Origin: Prorocentrum cordatum
Taxonomy: Eukaryota; Sar; Dinophyceae; Prorocentrales; Prorocentraceae
Assembly (NCBI GenBank): GCA_963575745.1
Contig: CAUYUJ010017977.1
Location: 62,501-126,500, forward strand
Direction: 5' to 3'
Length of the DNA: 64,000 nucleotides
The translations under genes and the position numbers were made by a program. This document shows, one piece after another, positions 1 through 9,348 of the stretch. The stretch's first letter is position 1. Each line of letters starts with the position of its first letter. The notes beneath the pieces were generated by a model. That model worked only from the letters and a program-made list of their open reading frames with translations, did no database searches and was not told the origin of the DNA.

Positions 1-279
1 TTTGGGGGTGTCTTCTGTCGCTCTTGGCTCGTCTTGAAGCTTTTCTGAGCTCCGGGACCCCCCGGGGAGGATGCGTATCTGGGTGGCGACCCCCCCGCGG
101 GACCCCCCCCGGCGACCCCCCCGGCGACCCCCCCCCCCGGCGGGGAGGGTAGGGAGGGGCTTCGCCACGACTCAACTACGACGTTGCTCAATGTCGCTTT
201 GGCTCGCGCGCTCAAGGAGACGGGGAACGACGAAGACGACGAGGGACAACGGAGACGGAGACGACGAGGACACGACGGA

Positions 280-324
<45 letters not shown>

Positions 325-473
325 GATCCACGCAAGACGACGACACCGGGATGCGTCTTCCACACGCCGACAGGGTCGGCGGATTTGTCTTTGCTCCCCC
401 CCGGGCACCTGCTGCGGCTTCTGGCCGCCAAAGGGCGAGCTTCCCCGCTCCATGTTTTGTTTGTTTTGTTTTG
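1..473. repeat. C-rich and (GAC)n low-complexity DNA
   Basis: C-runs near 90-140 are followed by a (GAC)n microsatellite around 275-322. Open frames on both strands here encode only homopolymer-like peptides (poly-D, poly-T, poly-V), which is what a triplet repeat gives in any frame. No gene is supported. Confidence 0.8.
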
Positions 474-479
474 TTGTTG

Positions 480-558
<79 letters not shown>

Positions 559-638
559 GGTTGTGGTTGTGGTTGTGGTTGTGGTTGTGGTTGTGGTTGT
601 GGTTGTGGTTGTGGTTGTGGTTGTTGTTGTTGTTGTGG

Positions 639-682
<44 letters not shown>

Positions 683-726
683 GGTGTTGGTGTTGTTGTT
701 GTTGGTGGTGGTGGTGGTGTTGTTGC

Positions 727-771
<45 letters not shown>

Positions 772-842
772 GGTTGTTGTTGTGGTTGTTGTTGTGGTTG
801 TGGTTGTGGCTGTTTTTGTTGTTTTTGTTGTTGTTGTTGCTG
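474..842. repeat. (TTG)n / (TGGTTG)n microsatellite
   Basis: About 370 bp of TTG triplets with interspersed TGC and TGGTTG hexamers. All frames are open because the triplet contains no stop in the frames concerned, giving poly-Q, poly-N, poly-T, poly-C and poly-V peptides. I treat it as non-coding. The same TTG motif recurs at 50207-50445, 51841-51870 and 52964-53033. Confidence 0.9.
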
Positions 843-1929
843 CCTTCTGTAACCCCTGGTGAGCATCGCCTTCCCTCAAGGGTGCGCGCAGGCAGCTTCC
901 CAGCTCTGCGGGCACGTGGTCCAGTGTGAAGAAGCCGATCACTGAGCCTCGCTCGGACGTGTGCGTTTTTTCGGCGAGGACCATCAACGAGCATCCTGGA
1001 TTACAGGGAATGGACTTCCGAGCGTTGGCGAGATAATCACTTGTCATGAGACTTACGGACGTCTGGAGCAAGGGCCTCGTTTCGAGAAGGAGCTGCACTT
1101 CCTTCCTGTAGATCTGTGGGGCTGAGGCGAGAGCCACACTGTGACAACGGCCCCGTCCTTGCAAGCTTCGGCAGCGAGCGAGGGGGGAAGTAGGAAGGAT
1201 GAGGTCTTCCCAGAAGGCGGCGGGACTTCTCGGAAGCCCTCGCGCCTTCGGAGAAGTATTCTGTGTCCTTTGGAAAGGCTCAGGACACTTCTCAGATGGT
1301 TTGAGGGCTTCCGAGGCTTCTGCGAAGGCCCGCCCCTTCTCACTTCCTCCCTGGGCTCGCCGCCGAGAGCCGTTGGAAACTTTCAGACGACTGTGCGCGG
1401 CGCTACTGCGAGAGCCACACGTTGAGAGCCACCCGCCCTCAGTCCCCGTAATTCAGTGATGGAGGTTTCGAGCCTCTGGGCCAAACCTTATGGACGCCTG
1501 GGCCGACCTGCCCGCATCGTCGGAGGAGTGATCTGTAAGGACCACGGAAGGGGGAGTTGGAGGAGGAGGAGGTGGAGGAGGAGGAGGAGGAGTTATCTGT
1601 GTGGACGAGGGATCGAGGGGTATCGAGGGGTATCGAGGGGGGATCGAGGAGCGAGTGGGGTCGAGGCTCGAGCCTCGACGGAGTGAGGAGGGGGGGGCTG
1701 CAAGGGGGGAGGTTCTGAGGAGCGGGAGCGGAGCCTGGCGCGCCCGCGCCCCAGTTCGCCGCGCGCGGGCGCGCCCTCAGGAGGTCATCGTTCGCGGCGG
1801 CGTCAGGCACTCCGCTTCGCGGGCCGAAGGGGCCCAGAAGTGAGCACGGGCCGGGAGGATACTCCGAGTTTCTTAACAAGCTCCAGGCCTCCCAGAGGGG
1901 GCCCGGGTAGATGGGTTCGGAGGATCGCG
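843..1929. other. No recognisable gene; short minisatellites
   Basis: I see no domain in any frame. A GGA tract lies at about 1558-1592 and a TATCGAGGGG minisatellite at about 1612-1665. An apparent 215-residue minus-strand frame through 1439-2086 is dominated by the minisatellites and is not credible as a gene. Confidence 0.6.
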
Positions 1930-2065
1930 CCACATCGCCGGTGCATCGGCGATGCAGCTCGATGCGGAGCCCGACTTTCGCCACGCCGACGGCGCCAATG
2001 CATCGTCGACATCGCTGGTGCATCGCCAGTGCATCGCCGATGCATCGCCGATGCATCAGCGATGC
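1930..2065. repeat. Self-complementary GCATCGCCGATG minisatellite
   Basis: Imperfect copies of a 12-bp unit of the form GCATCGCCGATG, packed most tightly at 2015-2062. The unit is close to its own reverse complement, so the array can fold on either strand. No gene association is visible. Confidence 0.75.
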
Positions 2066-2261
2066 GGCGTGATCCTTCGTCCCCATCTACTCCGACCCCA
2101 TCTAGGAGGCCTCTACAAGCATCGGGGGGGCGTCACCCCCGCCGGTAGCCCCACATCGACCCCCGCCGGGCAGCCACCGTGCGCCGAAGGCGTTCCGACC
2201 CCCGTCGCGGCGCGACGACGAGGCGATGTTGACCCCCGTCGGGGGGGATTACCTCCCCACG

Positions 2262-2412
2262 CTTATTAAGAAACCCAGAGTAGGGGAACGACTAATGGCA
2301 TAAACACAAAATCTCTGAGATCCGCGCGGATTTCTCGCATCGGCGCTGGGGCCCCCCTGGCGGCGCCTCCGGCGCCACTCCTGGCGCGCTCCGCGCGCCA
2401 GGGACGGGGGTC
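2262..2412. repeat. Dispersed repeat 'AGAGTAGGGGAACGA', copy 1
   Basis: AGAGTAGGGGAACGA is followed by a CATAAACA block, then a core of the form CCGCGCGGATTTCTCG, then a GGCGGCGCC-rich palindromic stretch. The same order of blocks appears at 36308-36450, and the CCGCGCGG/TCGGATC core is also inside the foldback at 37427-37646. It looks like a short non-autonomous element. Its exact ends cannot be fixed by eye. Confidence 0.6.
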
Positions 2413-2886
2413 CAGCGCGTATCCGCCAGGAGTCGGGCGATCGCAAACATGGATCAAGGGAGCGTGGATTAGCGACGGGTCCCCCTTCCAGGGGGAACCG
2501 CGGATTTCCGCCGCCGAGCGAGGCAGCACCGGCCGCACGAACTTTGGGGAGGGCACCTCCCCCGATCCATGGATTTGGCGACCGCGCGCCAAGTCCATGG
2601 ATCGCTAATCCATGCCTGCGCGCCCCCGACAGGAGGAGAGTTGCGGGACGAGGGTCCGGGCCGGGGGCGGCAGAGAGGGGCGTGAGGACCAGAGGGGCCG
2701 TCTCAAGAATTTGCACTGAGCGCGAGTCTTGCGGCTAATCTAAGGCTGTCGTACCCAGCTTACTGAACCCGTGAACCCAGCCGGTTATCAACATCGGCGG
2801 GACACGTTCGCCACATCTCTCAGCTTCCGCTAGGACCCCTTCAGTGCAAGCACTGATTGGGGAACACTCGCGGAGTGAGGAAGGAT

Positions 2887-3113
2887 GTGAAGGAGGAGGA
2901 AGAGGAGGAGGACAACGAGGAGGGGATGAGAAGAAGAAAGACAAGGAGGAGGAGGAAGAGGAGGAGCTGGAAGAGGAGGAGGAGGAGGAGGGGAAGGAGG
3001 AGGAGGAGGAGGAGTAGGAGTAGGAGGAGGAGGAGGAGGAGGAGGAAGGAGGAGGAGAGGAAGGAAGGATGGAGGAGGAGGAATGGGATAGGGAGGAGGA
3101 GGAGGAGGGGATG
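2887..3113. repeat. (GGA)n tract, target of the LINE insertion
   Basis: A purine-only GGA/GAA microsatellite. Its last 15 bases (3099-3113) are duplicated at 9334-9348, on the other side of the retrotransposon. The poly-S/poly-L minus-strand frames here are repeat artefacts. Confidence 0.85.
3099..3113. repeat. Target-site duplication, left copy
   Basis: GAGGAGGAGGGGATG, identical to 9334-9348 and immediately before the spliced leader. If the first T of the leader (3114) belongs to the target, the duplication is 16 bp, because 9349 is also T. Confidence 0.75.
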
Positions 3114-3135
3114 TCCGTAGCCATTTTGGCTCAAG
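3114..3135 (+). other. Dinoflagellate spliced leader sequence (DinoSL), genomic copy
   Basis: All 22 bases match the known DinoSL: T, then CCGTAGCCATTTTGG, then CTCAAG. In dinoflagellates this leader is added to mRNA 5' ends by trans-splicing. A genomic copy at the start of a transposon, with no SL-RNA gene around it, therefore means that a trans-spliced mRNA was reverse transcribed and inserted. Confidence 0.95.
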
Positions 3136-3155
3136 TCCGTAGTGTTTTGGCACAG
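3136..3155 (+). other. Degenerate second spliced-leader relict
   Basis: TCCGTAGTGTTTTGGCACAG follows the perfect leader directly. It keeps TCCGTAG and TTTTGGC of the DinoSL but has lost one base and changed others between and after them. Tandem relict leaders are expected when a retroposed, already trans-spliced gene is transcribed and trans-spliced again. Confidence 0.75.
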
Positions 3156-3282
3156 GACCTGGCCTTCCTGGTGCGGGGGAGTGACGGCCCCCGAAAGTCA
3201 CGCCTCGTCACCTGGCTCGGACGAGGAGTTTCGGCGTTTCTCGCAGTTTCGGCCCGCGAGGGTTTCTTCACGCGAGGGGCAT

Positions 3283-4296
3283 ATGAGCAATGATGGACGC
3301 ACAGTTCTCAAGGGGCCCAGAACCCCACACTGGGGCTGTGGACAGTGCGGGCGGGCTTCCAATTGGGCCTCACGGATTCAGTGCGCCTGTGGAGCTACCG
3401 CCCCGCGAACGATTGTGGACAAAGCGAAAGTCGCGGACAAGGCTGCCAGTGGGAATGCAGGTGGAGGCGGGAAGGGCCAGCCACCTGGTCCGTGGGCCGC
3501 CAAGTTCGAGGCTCAAGCCAAGCAGATTGCAGCACTTACTTCGAAGCTCGACAAGTTGGGCAAGCTGGCCAAGCATGGACCCTCTCCGTCGGGTGGGAGC
3601 CTGCAGTCGGGCCCGAAGGACGGCGATCCGAAGGAGGATGAGGCTGAGCAGTGTCGGGAACGGATCGAGATGCTGTGCCAGACGATTCAGAACCTGGACG
3701 GGGATCGCGATAAGGAGTGCATCGAGGAGCTGCAAGCCAAGGTCAAGGAGACTCGCGAGCAGCTCCAGCGGCTCAAACCCCAGATCACCCAGCACACCAA
3801 TGCGGGGCACCTGTTGGCGGAGCTGGAGCGCAAGCGGATGGCCGCCTTGCAGAAGAAAAAGGAGCAGGAGGAACTCATTACGGCTGCGCAGTTGGAGATT
3901 GGCAAGCAGGACGCGGCTGTTGCGAAGTTCGATGTGGAGATCGTGGAGGCCAAGCGGGCGCTGGCGAGCACGATTCCCGACGACGTTTTCTTCGACTGCG
4001 ACGAGACAGACTTCGTGGATGACCAAGAAGTCAGGGACATGTTCGCGTCGGCGGCCTGGAAGAGGTACCATGACAAGGTCAAGGAGAAGGGAGGCCTCCG
4101 AGCTCGGGCGCCTGCTTCAGCTGCTCCTCCTGGCGGTGGTGGTGCTGCAGCCGCTGCTGAACGCGAGGACGCTGATGCAGGAGAAGAACCTGACGACAAG
4201 GACGTGGAGACCCTGTGGCAGGCAACAAAGGGGGAGAAGCGGAACTTGCTGGAGCAGCTGCGCGCCATGGGATACAAGCGACCCAAGCGAGGGTGA
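3283..4296 (+). CDS. LINE ORF1: zinc-finger, coiled-coil RNA-binding protein
   Basis: 337 codons from ATG 3283 to TGA 4296. The frame is also open upstream to 3142, but 3283 begins the recognisable protein. The N-terminus has a RanBP2-like finger (WGCGQCG ... NWASRIQCAC), with the last Cys pair one residue closer than the usual W-x-C-x2-C ... N-x6-C-x2-C pattern. A Gly/Pro-rich linker follows. The middle is strongly charged coiled coil (from about EDEAEQCRERIEML to VEIVEAKRALAS), and the tail is an Ala/Gly-rich linker with acidic and basic patches. ORF1 proteins of LINEs bind the element RNA and form trimers or multimers; that role is inferred here from position and architecture. The endonuclease ORF starts 25 bases after the stop in another frame. 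The frame is intact, with no sign of decay. Confidence 0.75.
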   Translation: MSNDGRTVLKGPRTPHWGCGQCGRASNWASRIQCACGATAPRTIVDKAKVADKAASGNAGGGGKGQPPGPWAAKFEAQAKQIAALTSKLDKLGKLAKHGPSPSGGSLQSGPKDGDPKEDEAEQCRERIEMLCQTIQNLDGDRDKECIEELQAKVKETREQLQRLKPQITQHTNAGHLLAELERKRMAALQKKKEQEELITAAQLEIGKQDAAVAKFDVEIVEAKRALASTIPDDVFFDCDETDFVDDQEVRDMFASAAWKRYHDKVKEKGGLRARAPASAAPPGGGGAAAAAEREDADAGEEPDDKDVETLWQATKGEKRNLLEQLRAMGYKRPKRG

Positions 4297-4321
4297 CGGC
4301 AGTTGCAGGTCAGATGTGAAG

Positions 4322-5512
4322 ATGTCAAAGGAGGAGCCCGTGTTTCGGTTCTACTTCGCCAACATCACCAGTTACGGGGACAAGGCCAAGGACCAGATCA
4401 GAACCTGGTCTAAGGGGACGTGGCTCGAGGAGAGTGGGCCGCACCTAGTCGGTTTCGTGGAGCACCACATGATGGGGCCGAAGCTCACTGAGGCGAAGAA
4501 GGGGCTCCGCAGACAGGGATGGCGGGGAGACTTCGTTCGTGCCCAGCCTACGATCAATGGTGGGCGCCAGGGGCACGGAGGCGTAGCAGTGTTCAGCCGT
4601 CCTCACTTGCACACCACGGTGCCAACGACAGAGGAGAAGCTTTTGTTTCCAGATGTGCAGCCGCCGCTGCCGAGTCAATGGGCAGTGCAGTGGGTGAGGT
4701 TCCGCTCGGTAGATATTGCGTTCGTGACAGCCTATTTCGTGGTGGGAGTGGGCCTAGCTGAGCCCAACCTCTCCTTGTTGACGGAAATTGGTCAGTACCT
4801 TCGGCTCAAGGGTTCGCCGTTCGTGATCATGGCAGATTGGAACATGACGCTGGATGAGGTGGGGCCATCAGGTTTCGACACGTACGTTGGAGGCGAATGG
4901 ATCACCGCGGGGCCCCACCCGAATGGCGAGAGAGTGATAGATTACATGTGTATTTCAGATTCGTTGCGCTATGCTGTGAATATCTCATGGGATGATGCAT
5001 CGCCCTGGGCAGCGCCGCATCATGGGATCAAGGGTGTCCTCGCCAAGTCGGCTTTCAACCTGCAGCAGAGGGTGGCCCTGGCGCCGATTCCCATCACGCC
5101 TGGCATGCATGGCCCAGACCTCCCGTGGGAGCACTTCTGCACGACAGCTGCAGCGGACGCTGAAGAGGGCATGGCGAAGCCAGGGATGCAGGAGCTCGCG
5201 GGACGAGAGAGGGAGGTGAGCATGAGCTACATGACCTTCGCGCTGGTGGCGGAGGCTCTGCTGCTGAACAGGGAGGTGGGGACGGCGGGCCGCTTCGCAT
5301 CCACCAAGCGCGGCTTCAAGGTTGAGGTCCAGGAGGTCCAGGTCGTCCCCCCGAAACCGAAGGGATGGGTGGCCCAAACCTCGGGTGTCGCCAAGTGGGG
5401 GGCCCTTGATGGCCGCCTGCTTGAGTGTGTGGGCATGGCCCAGAAGAGAAGGGCCTTCCACCTCAGACGGCAAAGGATGGGACAGCCTGCAGAGACACGT
5501 GAGCAGATGTAG
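4322..5512 (+). CDS. LINE ORF2, AP-type endonuclease domain
   Basis: An open frame of about 396 codons from ATG 4322 to TAG 5512. Endonuclease/exonuclease/phosphatase (EEP) family motifs appear in order: VGFVEHHM with the metal-binding Glu, GGVAVFSRPH, VIMADWNMTL (D-x-N), ERVIDYMCIS and SPWAAPHHGI (catalytic His region). In LINEs this domain nicks the target DNA to prime reverse transcription. Past about residue 250 the sequence is a helical linker leading to the RT. The RT continues in the next frame, and the two frames overlap at 5322-5512. Peptide continuity suggests the switch is near 5465-5490, consistent with one extra base, two missing bases, or a programmed +1 shift. Confidence 0.85.
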   Translation: MSKEEPVFRFYFANITSYGDKAKDQIRTWSKGTWLEESGPHLVGFVEHHMMGPKLTEAKKGLRRQGWRGDFVRAQPTINGGRQGHGGVAVFSRPHLHTTVPTTEEKLLFPDVQPPLPSQWAVQWVRFRSVDIAFVTAYFVVGVGLAEPNLSLLTEIGQYLRLKGSPFVIMADWNMTLDEVGPSGFDTYVGGEWITAGPHPNGERVIDYMCISDSLRYAVNISWDDASPWAAPHHGIKGVLAKSAFNLQQRVALAPIPITPGMHGPDLPWEHFCTTAAADAEEGMAKPGMQELAGREREVSMSYMTFALVAEALLLNREVGTAGRFASTKRGFKVEVQEVQVVPPKPKGWVAQTSGVAKWGALDGRLLECVGMAQKRRAFHLRRQRMGQPAETREQM

Positions 5513-8056
5513 GAACCTCACCCCTGTTTTGCCAGAGGAGGCGGAGAAACGCTTCCTGGACAAGCTTGATGGTGCTCAGTTTCACAACTACGAGAGCCTC
5601 CAGAGGCTTCAGCGGTTGGCCAAGGAGTGCCGACACGTCGGTTTGAGGATCGAACGTTTCCACGGGCGTGAGGCCTCCAAAGGTTTTAAGCAGTGGGTAG
5701 TCGACAGTTTGAAGAAAGGGGGAGGGGCTCTCCACCGTTGGACCAAAACGTGGGGAGAACCGACACCGACCCTTGCCCCAGCGTATGGCCCTGAGGGGGA
5801 CCCCATTGTTGACCCCCTGGGGGTGGTGGCGGCTAAGGCCGCTGGTTGGGAGGCGCTGTGGTGCCCGAAGGACGGTGCCCAGGGGCCCCCTCAGGACCAG
5901 GACTGGTGGCCACATTTCCAGGCATGTGCCCGCGAAGCGCGCGATGAACTTCCGATGCTTGACTTGGCCGATCTGGAGGCCGCACTTTCCAGTTTCAGAT
6001 CTGTGATCGGGATGGGCCTCGATGGTCAGAACCCGAAGAACTGGAGCCAGCTCCCACCAGCTGGTCGTAGGCAATTGTTGGATGTGCTGCACCAGGTCGA
6101 AGATGCGATGATCTGGCCAGGCCAGGTGCGTGATAATGTTGTGCAGTTGTTGCACAAATCTCCGACGGCAGATCGCCCAATCACCCTCGCACAAGGCCTT
6201 TATAGATGCTGGTCGGTGGCGAGGAGGAGGACGGTGGCGGTTTGGGTGGCGGGGGAGAGTGGGGCTCGCTTCTGGGATAAGGCCATCAGAGGGAGCTCAG
6301 CTTTAAGAGCAGCGATTTTACGTCAGTTGCAGCTAGAAGTTGCAACTCTCCAGGGTTTTTCGTGGGCCGAGATCCTGTGGGACCTGGAAAAGTTTTACGA
6401 TCATCTCCAGTGTTTTGAGATCTTTCGGCTTGGCCGAGCCACGGGCTACCCGATGTTCCACCTTTTCATGGCTATGCAAATTCATTTCGCCCCGCGGAGG
6501 GTACGAGCAGAGGACTGTCTCAGCGATGTAATCCAACCCTGGAGGGGTATCCTCGCGGGCTGCAACCAGTCCGTGGATGTGGCCAGGGTAGCACTGTTTG
6601 AAATTTTGCAGGATCTGCACGACTCTTTCAGACCCCTCCAGTTTGATTCTTGGGTGGACGACTGTTCGCAGCGGGTGGTTGGGCATACTAAGGAGGTGGT
6701 CTCGAAGAGTGTGCAGGTTGGTAGGAAGTTCTGGAGACTTTGTAGGCAAGGCGGCTTGCAGGTCTCGGCCAAGAGCACCCTCGTCAGCTGCCCTGCGCAC
6801 TTAGCTTCGGAAATCACTTCGGCGCTGGCGGTCCAGGGCCTCCATGTTCAGTCTTCCCAGGTGGCCAAGGACCTGGGAGTGGATGCCACGGCCGCCAGAC
6901 GCAGTGTTGCCACACAAAAGAAGCGAATTAATGCAGCCGCGGGCCGAGCTAAGATGATTAGGCAGGTGGTCAAAGTCGCTCCGAGGGCGCGAACCCTTGG
7001 GAGGTCTGGCTTCATTCCCCAAGCGACGTGGGGGCTGGAAGGTACAGGGCTGGCCCCCACGACGCTGATGCGCCTCCGTGCTCAGATTGCCGCGCTGTCT
7101 GGAGCACGCTACGAGGGTGGTTGTACCACGACGGCGATCAACCTGATGCTTGGGTCCGACCAGGACCCGCTAGTTTTTGGCAGGCTGCGTGTTTTCCGCA
7201 TGTGGTACGATCTGCTGCCCTCCATGTTGGAGCAATCTGCTCGCCCGCTGGCCCTTGCGTGGAAAAAGGCTTGGCAGCAGTTGAAGCACGTTAAGCGACG
7301 ATGGAGTCGCGTCAAAGGCCCGGTTTCTGCCGTCATTGCCTGTCTCCTAGATATAGACTGGACGGCGCCAGAGCCGTGGATGTGGATTTCGCCAGAGGAG
7401 CTGAGCTTTGATTTGAGGGATTGCGATCCCGAACGGCTCATTGATTTCGAGCTGGGAGGGTCTTTGGATGCCCAGATTTGGAGCAAGGCCTCTCAGCACC
7501 ACCTAGGGAAGGGACTCGAATTCAGTGCCGATTTTACGGTTCCTTTTCGCCACCTGAAGCGTTTGGAAGGACGAAACCAATGGGATAGAGCTGCCGTCCT
7601 GCGCATGGTTCTCACGGGCAGTCTTTGGCCAGCAGCGCGTAGATTCGGAGAGGGGTCTCGTCGCCCCCGACCCCCTGAGGAGCCTCCTGCTGCTAGTGCT
7701 GGTGCTGCCCCTCCCGCGTCCACCTCCGATCCACCTGCGCCCGACCCTGCCGCAGGGGTTTCGAGCGCCGCAGGACTCTTTCAGGAAGAGATGGACGTGG
7801 ATGAGCTTTTCGACCTTGAGGCCAGGCAGGAATTGCCGCCTGCCGCTGAGGAGGGGGATGAGGCGGAGGAGGTCAGGTCTTGGGCCACCCCCGTCTGCCC
7901 TCGTTGCGGCGATGCGTCGGAAACCACGTTCCATCAACTTTGGGCCTGCCCTTGTAATGTAGGAATCGAAGGGACCCACCCTGAGCTGCTTCAGCAAGCG
8001 GAAGCGGGGTGGGAAGAGTTTCCGTGTTTTTGGTTGAGAGGGCTACCGCCACTCAA
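5480..8056 (+). CDS. LINE ORF2, reverse transcriptase domain (5' part frame-disrupted)
   Basis: The frame is open from 5322 to 8108 and is credible as protein from about 5480. RT motifs are seen in order: a finger/palm region with NWSQLPP and TADRPITLAQGLYR, motif A as WDLEKFYDHL (Asp codon 6381), a motif-B-like GILAGCNQS stretch, motif C as DSWVDDCSQ (Asp pair 6657-6662, WVDD instead of the usual F/Y-ADD), then thumb-like sequence. Near the end is a Cys/His finger, CPRCG ... TTFHQLWACP, of the type often found after LINE RTs. The reading frame runs into a 146-bp tandem duplication and stops at 8108 before RNase H. Without the second copy the frame would be continuous with RNase H. Confidence 0.88.
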
Positions 8057-8203
8057 GATGCGTCGGAAACCACGTTCCATCAACTTTGGGCCTGCCCTTG
8101 TAATGTAGGAATCGAAGGGACCCACCCTGAGCTGCTTCAGCAAGCGGAAGCGGGGTGGGAAGAGTTTCCGTGTTTTTGGTTGAGAGGGCTACCGCCACTC
8201 AAG
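7911..8203. repeat. 146-bp tandem duplication disrupting ORF2
   Basis: 7911-8056 is repeated exactly at 8057-8202, and one more base (8203) also matches. Since 146 is not a multiple of three, the duplication moves RNase H out of the RT frame. I saw no mismatch between the copies, so the event is very recent or is an assembly artefact. Confidence 0.95.
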
Positions 8204-9274
8204 TGGACTAGCGGCCCCACGCTGGTCGATGTACAAAGCGATCCAGTTATATCCCCCAGTCTCGAGTCTGGGCCGATCGATTTGGAGGAGGGGGACGTCG
8301 TCGTCGGGACTGATGGGTCGGGGGGTGCTTACTCGTCGGAGCCCGGGCTGAGACGCTGTGGATGGGGTTTTTCCATCATCAGGGGACACAGTCAGCTGGG
8401 ATGGGGCCACGGGCCGCTCCCAGGGTATAAGCAGACAGTTCCGCTTGCCGAGTTGGAGGGAGTCATCCAGGCTCTGCGCCACACGAGGGGTACAGTTACT
8501 CTCGCGGTTGACTCTGCCATCACCATCCGTATTTTCCAGAGGGGAAGGAGCTACGTGCCCCCCGCCAATGTAGGCCCGTGGCGTAGGCTCTGGGCGGAGG
8601 TGGGCGATCGGCAGGTCGCCATGATCAAAGTTAAGAGCCACACCCGACCCGCCCCAGAGAGACCAGACGGCCCACCAGTTTTGTATTGGCTTGCCAATGG
8701 GGCTGCGGACGCGGCCGCGGAGGAAGGAGCCAGGAGGGCCCAGCTTCCAGGTCATATTGTCGCAGAGGTCTGCAGAATTGATGTGCTAACCCAGCAGGTG
8801 CAGGAGCATCTTGTGGCGGTGGCTTGTCACATAGCGGCGCGAGCGCCCGAGTTGTACGGTCCCAGCTCCAAGGCCGCGAGGGCGTCCGAGGCCAAGGCCA
8901 GGGGGCGCGAGCGGGTGCTCGAGGTTGAACGGGCGGCGTCGGTGTCGACCCATAGGGTCGTCTCCGACGCCAAAGGTGTCAGATGCGCGTTGTGCAACAC
9001 CCGCCCGACGGCTGAAAGGAGGAAGTTGGAGTGGCTTGCATCCCCCTGCGCCAGGGTCCCGCACGGCATCGACCCATCGCACAAGTTGAGCTTCTGCCAA
9101 GGGGTCTTCTGGTGCCAGGTTTGCGGGGCGACTGGGTCGCGGGGGAAATTCATTAAGTTGGGGGGAGAGTGCCGACCCGATCGCGTGGGCGAATGGGGGA
9201 AGCGCATGTTGAAGTACTTGAATGAAGGGAAACCCCCCCCTGGGCTAAAGGCGTGGCCTGAACCCAATCCTTAA
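8057..9274 (+). CDS. LINE ORF2, RNase H and C-terminal Cys-rich domain
   Basis: An open frame to TAA 9274. It repeats the Cys/His finger and then carries an RNase HI domain: GTDGSGGAY (Asp 8312), LAELEGV (Glu 8450), LAVDSAITI (Asp 8510), KVKSHTRPAP and LANGAADAAAEEG with the last acidic residue. RNase H removes the RNA strand of the hybrid during insertion. After it come a basic linker and a Cys-rich end (CALCNTRP ... FWCQVCGATG). The domain is intact but out of frame with the RT because of the 146-bp duplication. The start shown is the second repeat copy, since no natural start exists. Confidence 0.88.
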   Translation, partial: DASETTFHQLWACPCNVGIEGTHPELLQQAEAGWEEFPCFWLRGLPPLKWTSGPTLVDVQSDPVISPSLESGPIDLEEGDVVVGTDGSGGAYSSEPGLRRCGWGFSIIRGHSQLGWGHGPLPGYKQTVPLAELEGVIQALRHTRGTVTLAVDSAITIRIFQRGRSYVPPANVGPWRRLWAEVGDRQVAMIKVKSHTRPAPERPDGPPVLYWLANGAADAAAEEGARRAQLPGHIVAEVCRIDVLTQQVQEHLVAVACHIAARAPELYGPSSKAARASEAKARGRERVLEVERAASVSTHRVVSDAKGVRCALCNTRPTAERRKLEWLASPCARVPHGIDPSHKLSFCQGVFWCQVCGATGSRGKFIKLGGECRPDRVGEWGKRMLKYLNEGKPPPGLKAWPEPNP

Positions 9275-9333
9275 GTTTTGGTCTCGGCGTGCCCGCTTAT
9301 GGGATTTCTCGCTGCAGCGCTGTATTGGTATTA

Positions 9334-9348
9334 GAGGAGGAGGGGATG
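9334..9348. repeat. Target-site duplication, right copy
   Basis: GAGGAGGAGGGGATG, identical to 3099-3113, directly after the 3' end of the LINE (ending GTATTGGTATTA). Confidence 0.75.

Larger units (their letters stand above)
3114..9333 (+). mobile_element. Full-length non-LTR retrotransposon (LINE) with 5' spliced leader
   Basis: The element runs from a perfect DinoSL to a 3' end at 9333 that lacks an obvious poly(A) tail. It encodes ORF1 (zinc finger plus coiled coil), an AP-type endonuclease, a reverse transcriptase, a Cys/His finger, RNase H and a C-terminal Cys-rich domain, all on the + strand. Identical 15-bp sequences at 3099-3113 and 9334-9348 abut both ends and read as a target-site duplication from target-primed reverse transcription. 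The target is a GGA microsatellite, so chance similarity must be weighed, but the duplicate includes the non-repetitive GGGGATG end. The copy is interrupted by a frame change near 5470 and by a 146-bp tandem duplication at 7911-8202, so it is probably non-autonomous now. Confidence 0.9.

Noticed and set aside
71-1164. Long frames of poly-V, poly-Q, poly-N and poly-T on both strands
   Set aside because: They are translations of GAC and TTG microsatellites; every frame is open and no non-repeat domain is attached.
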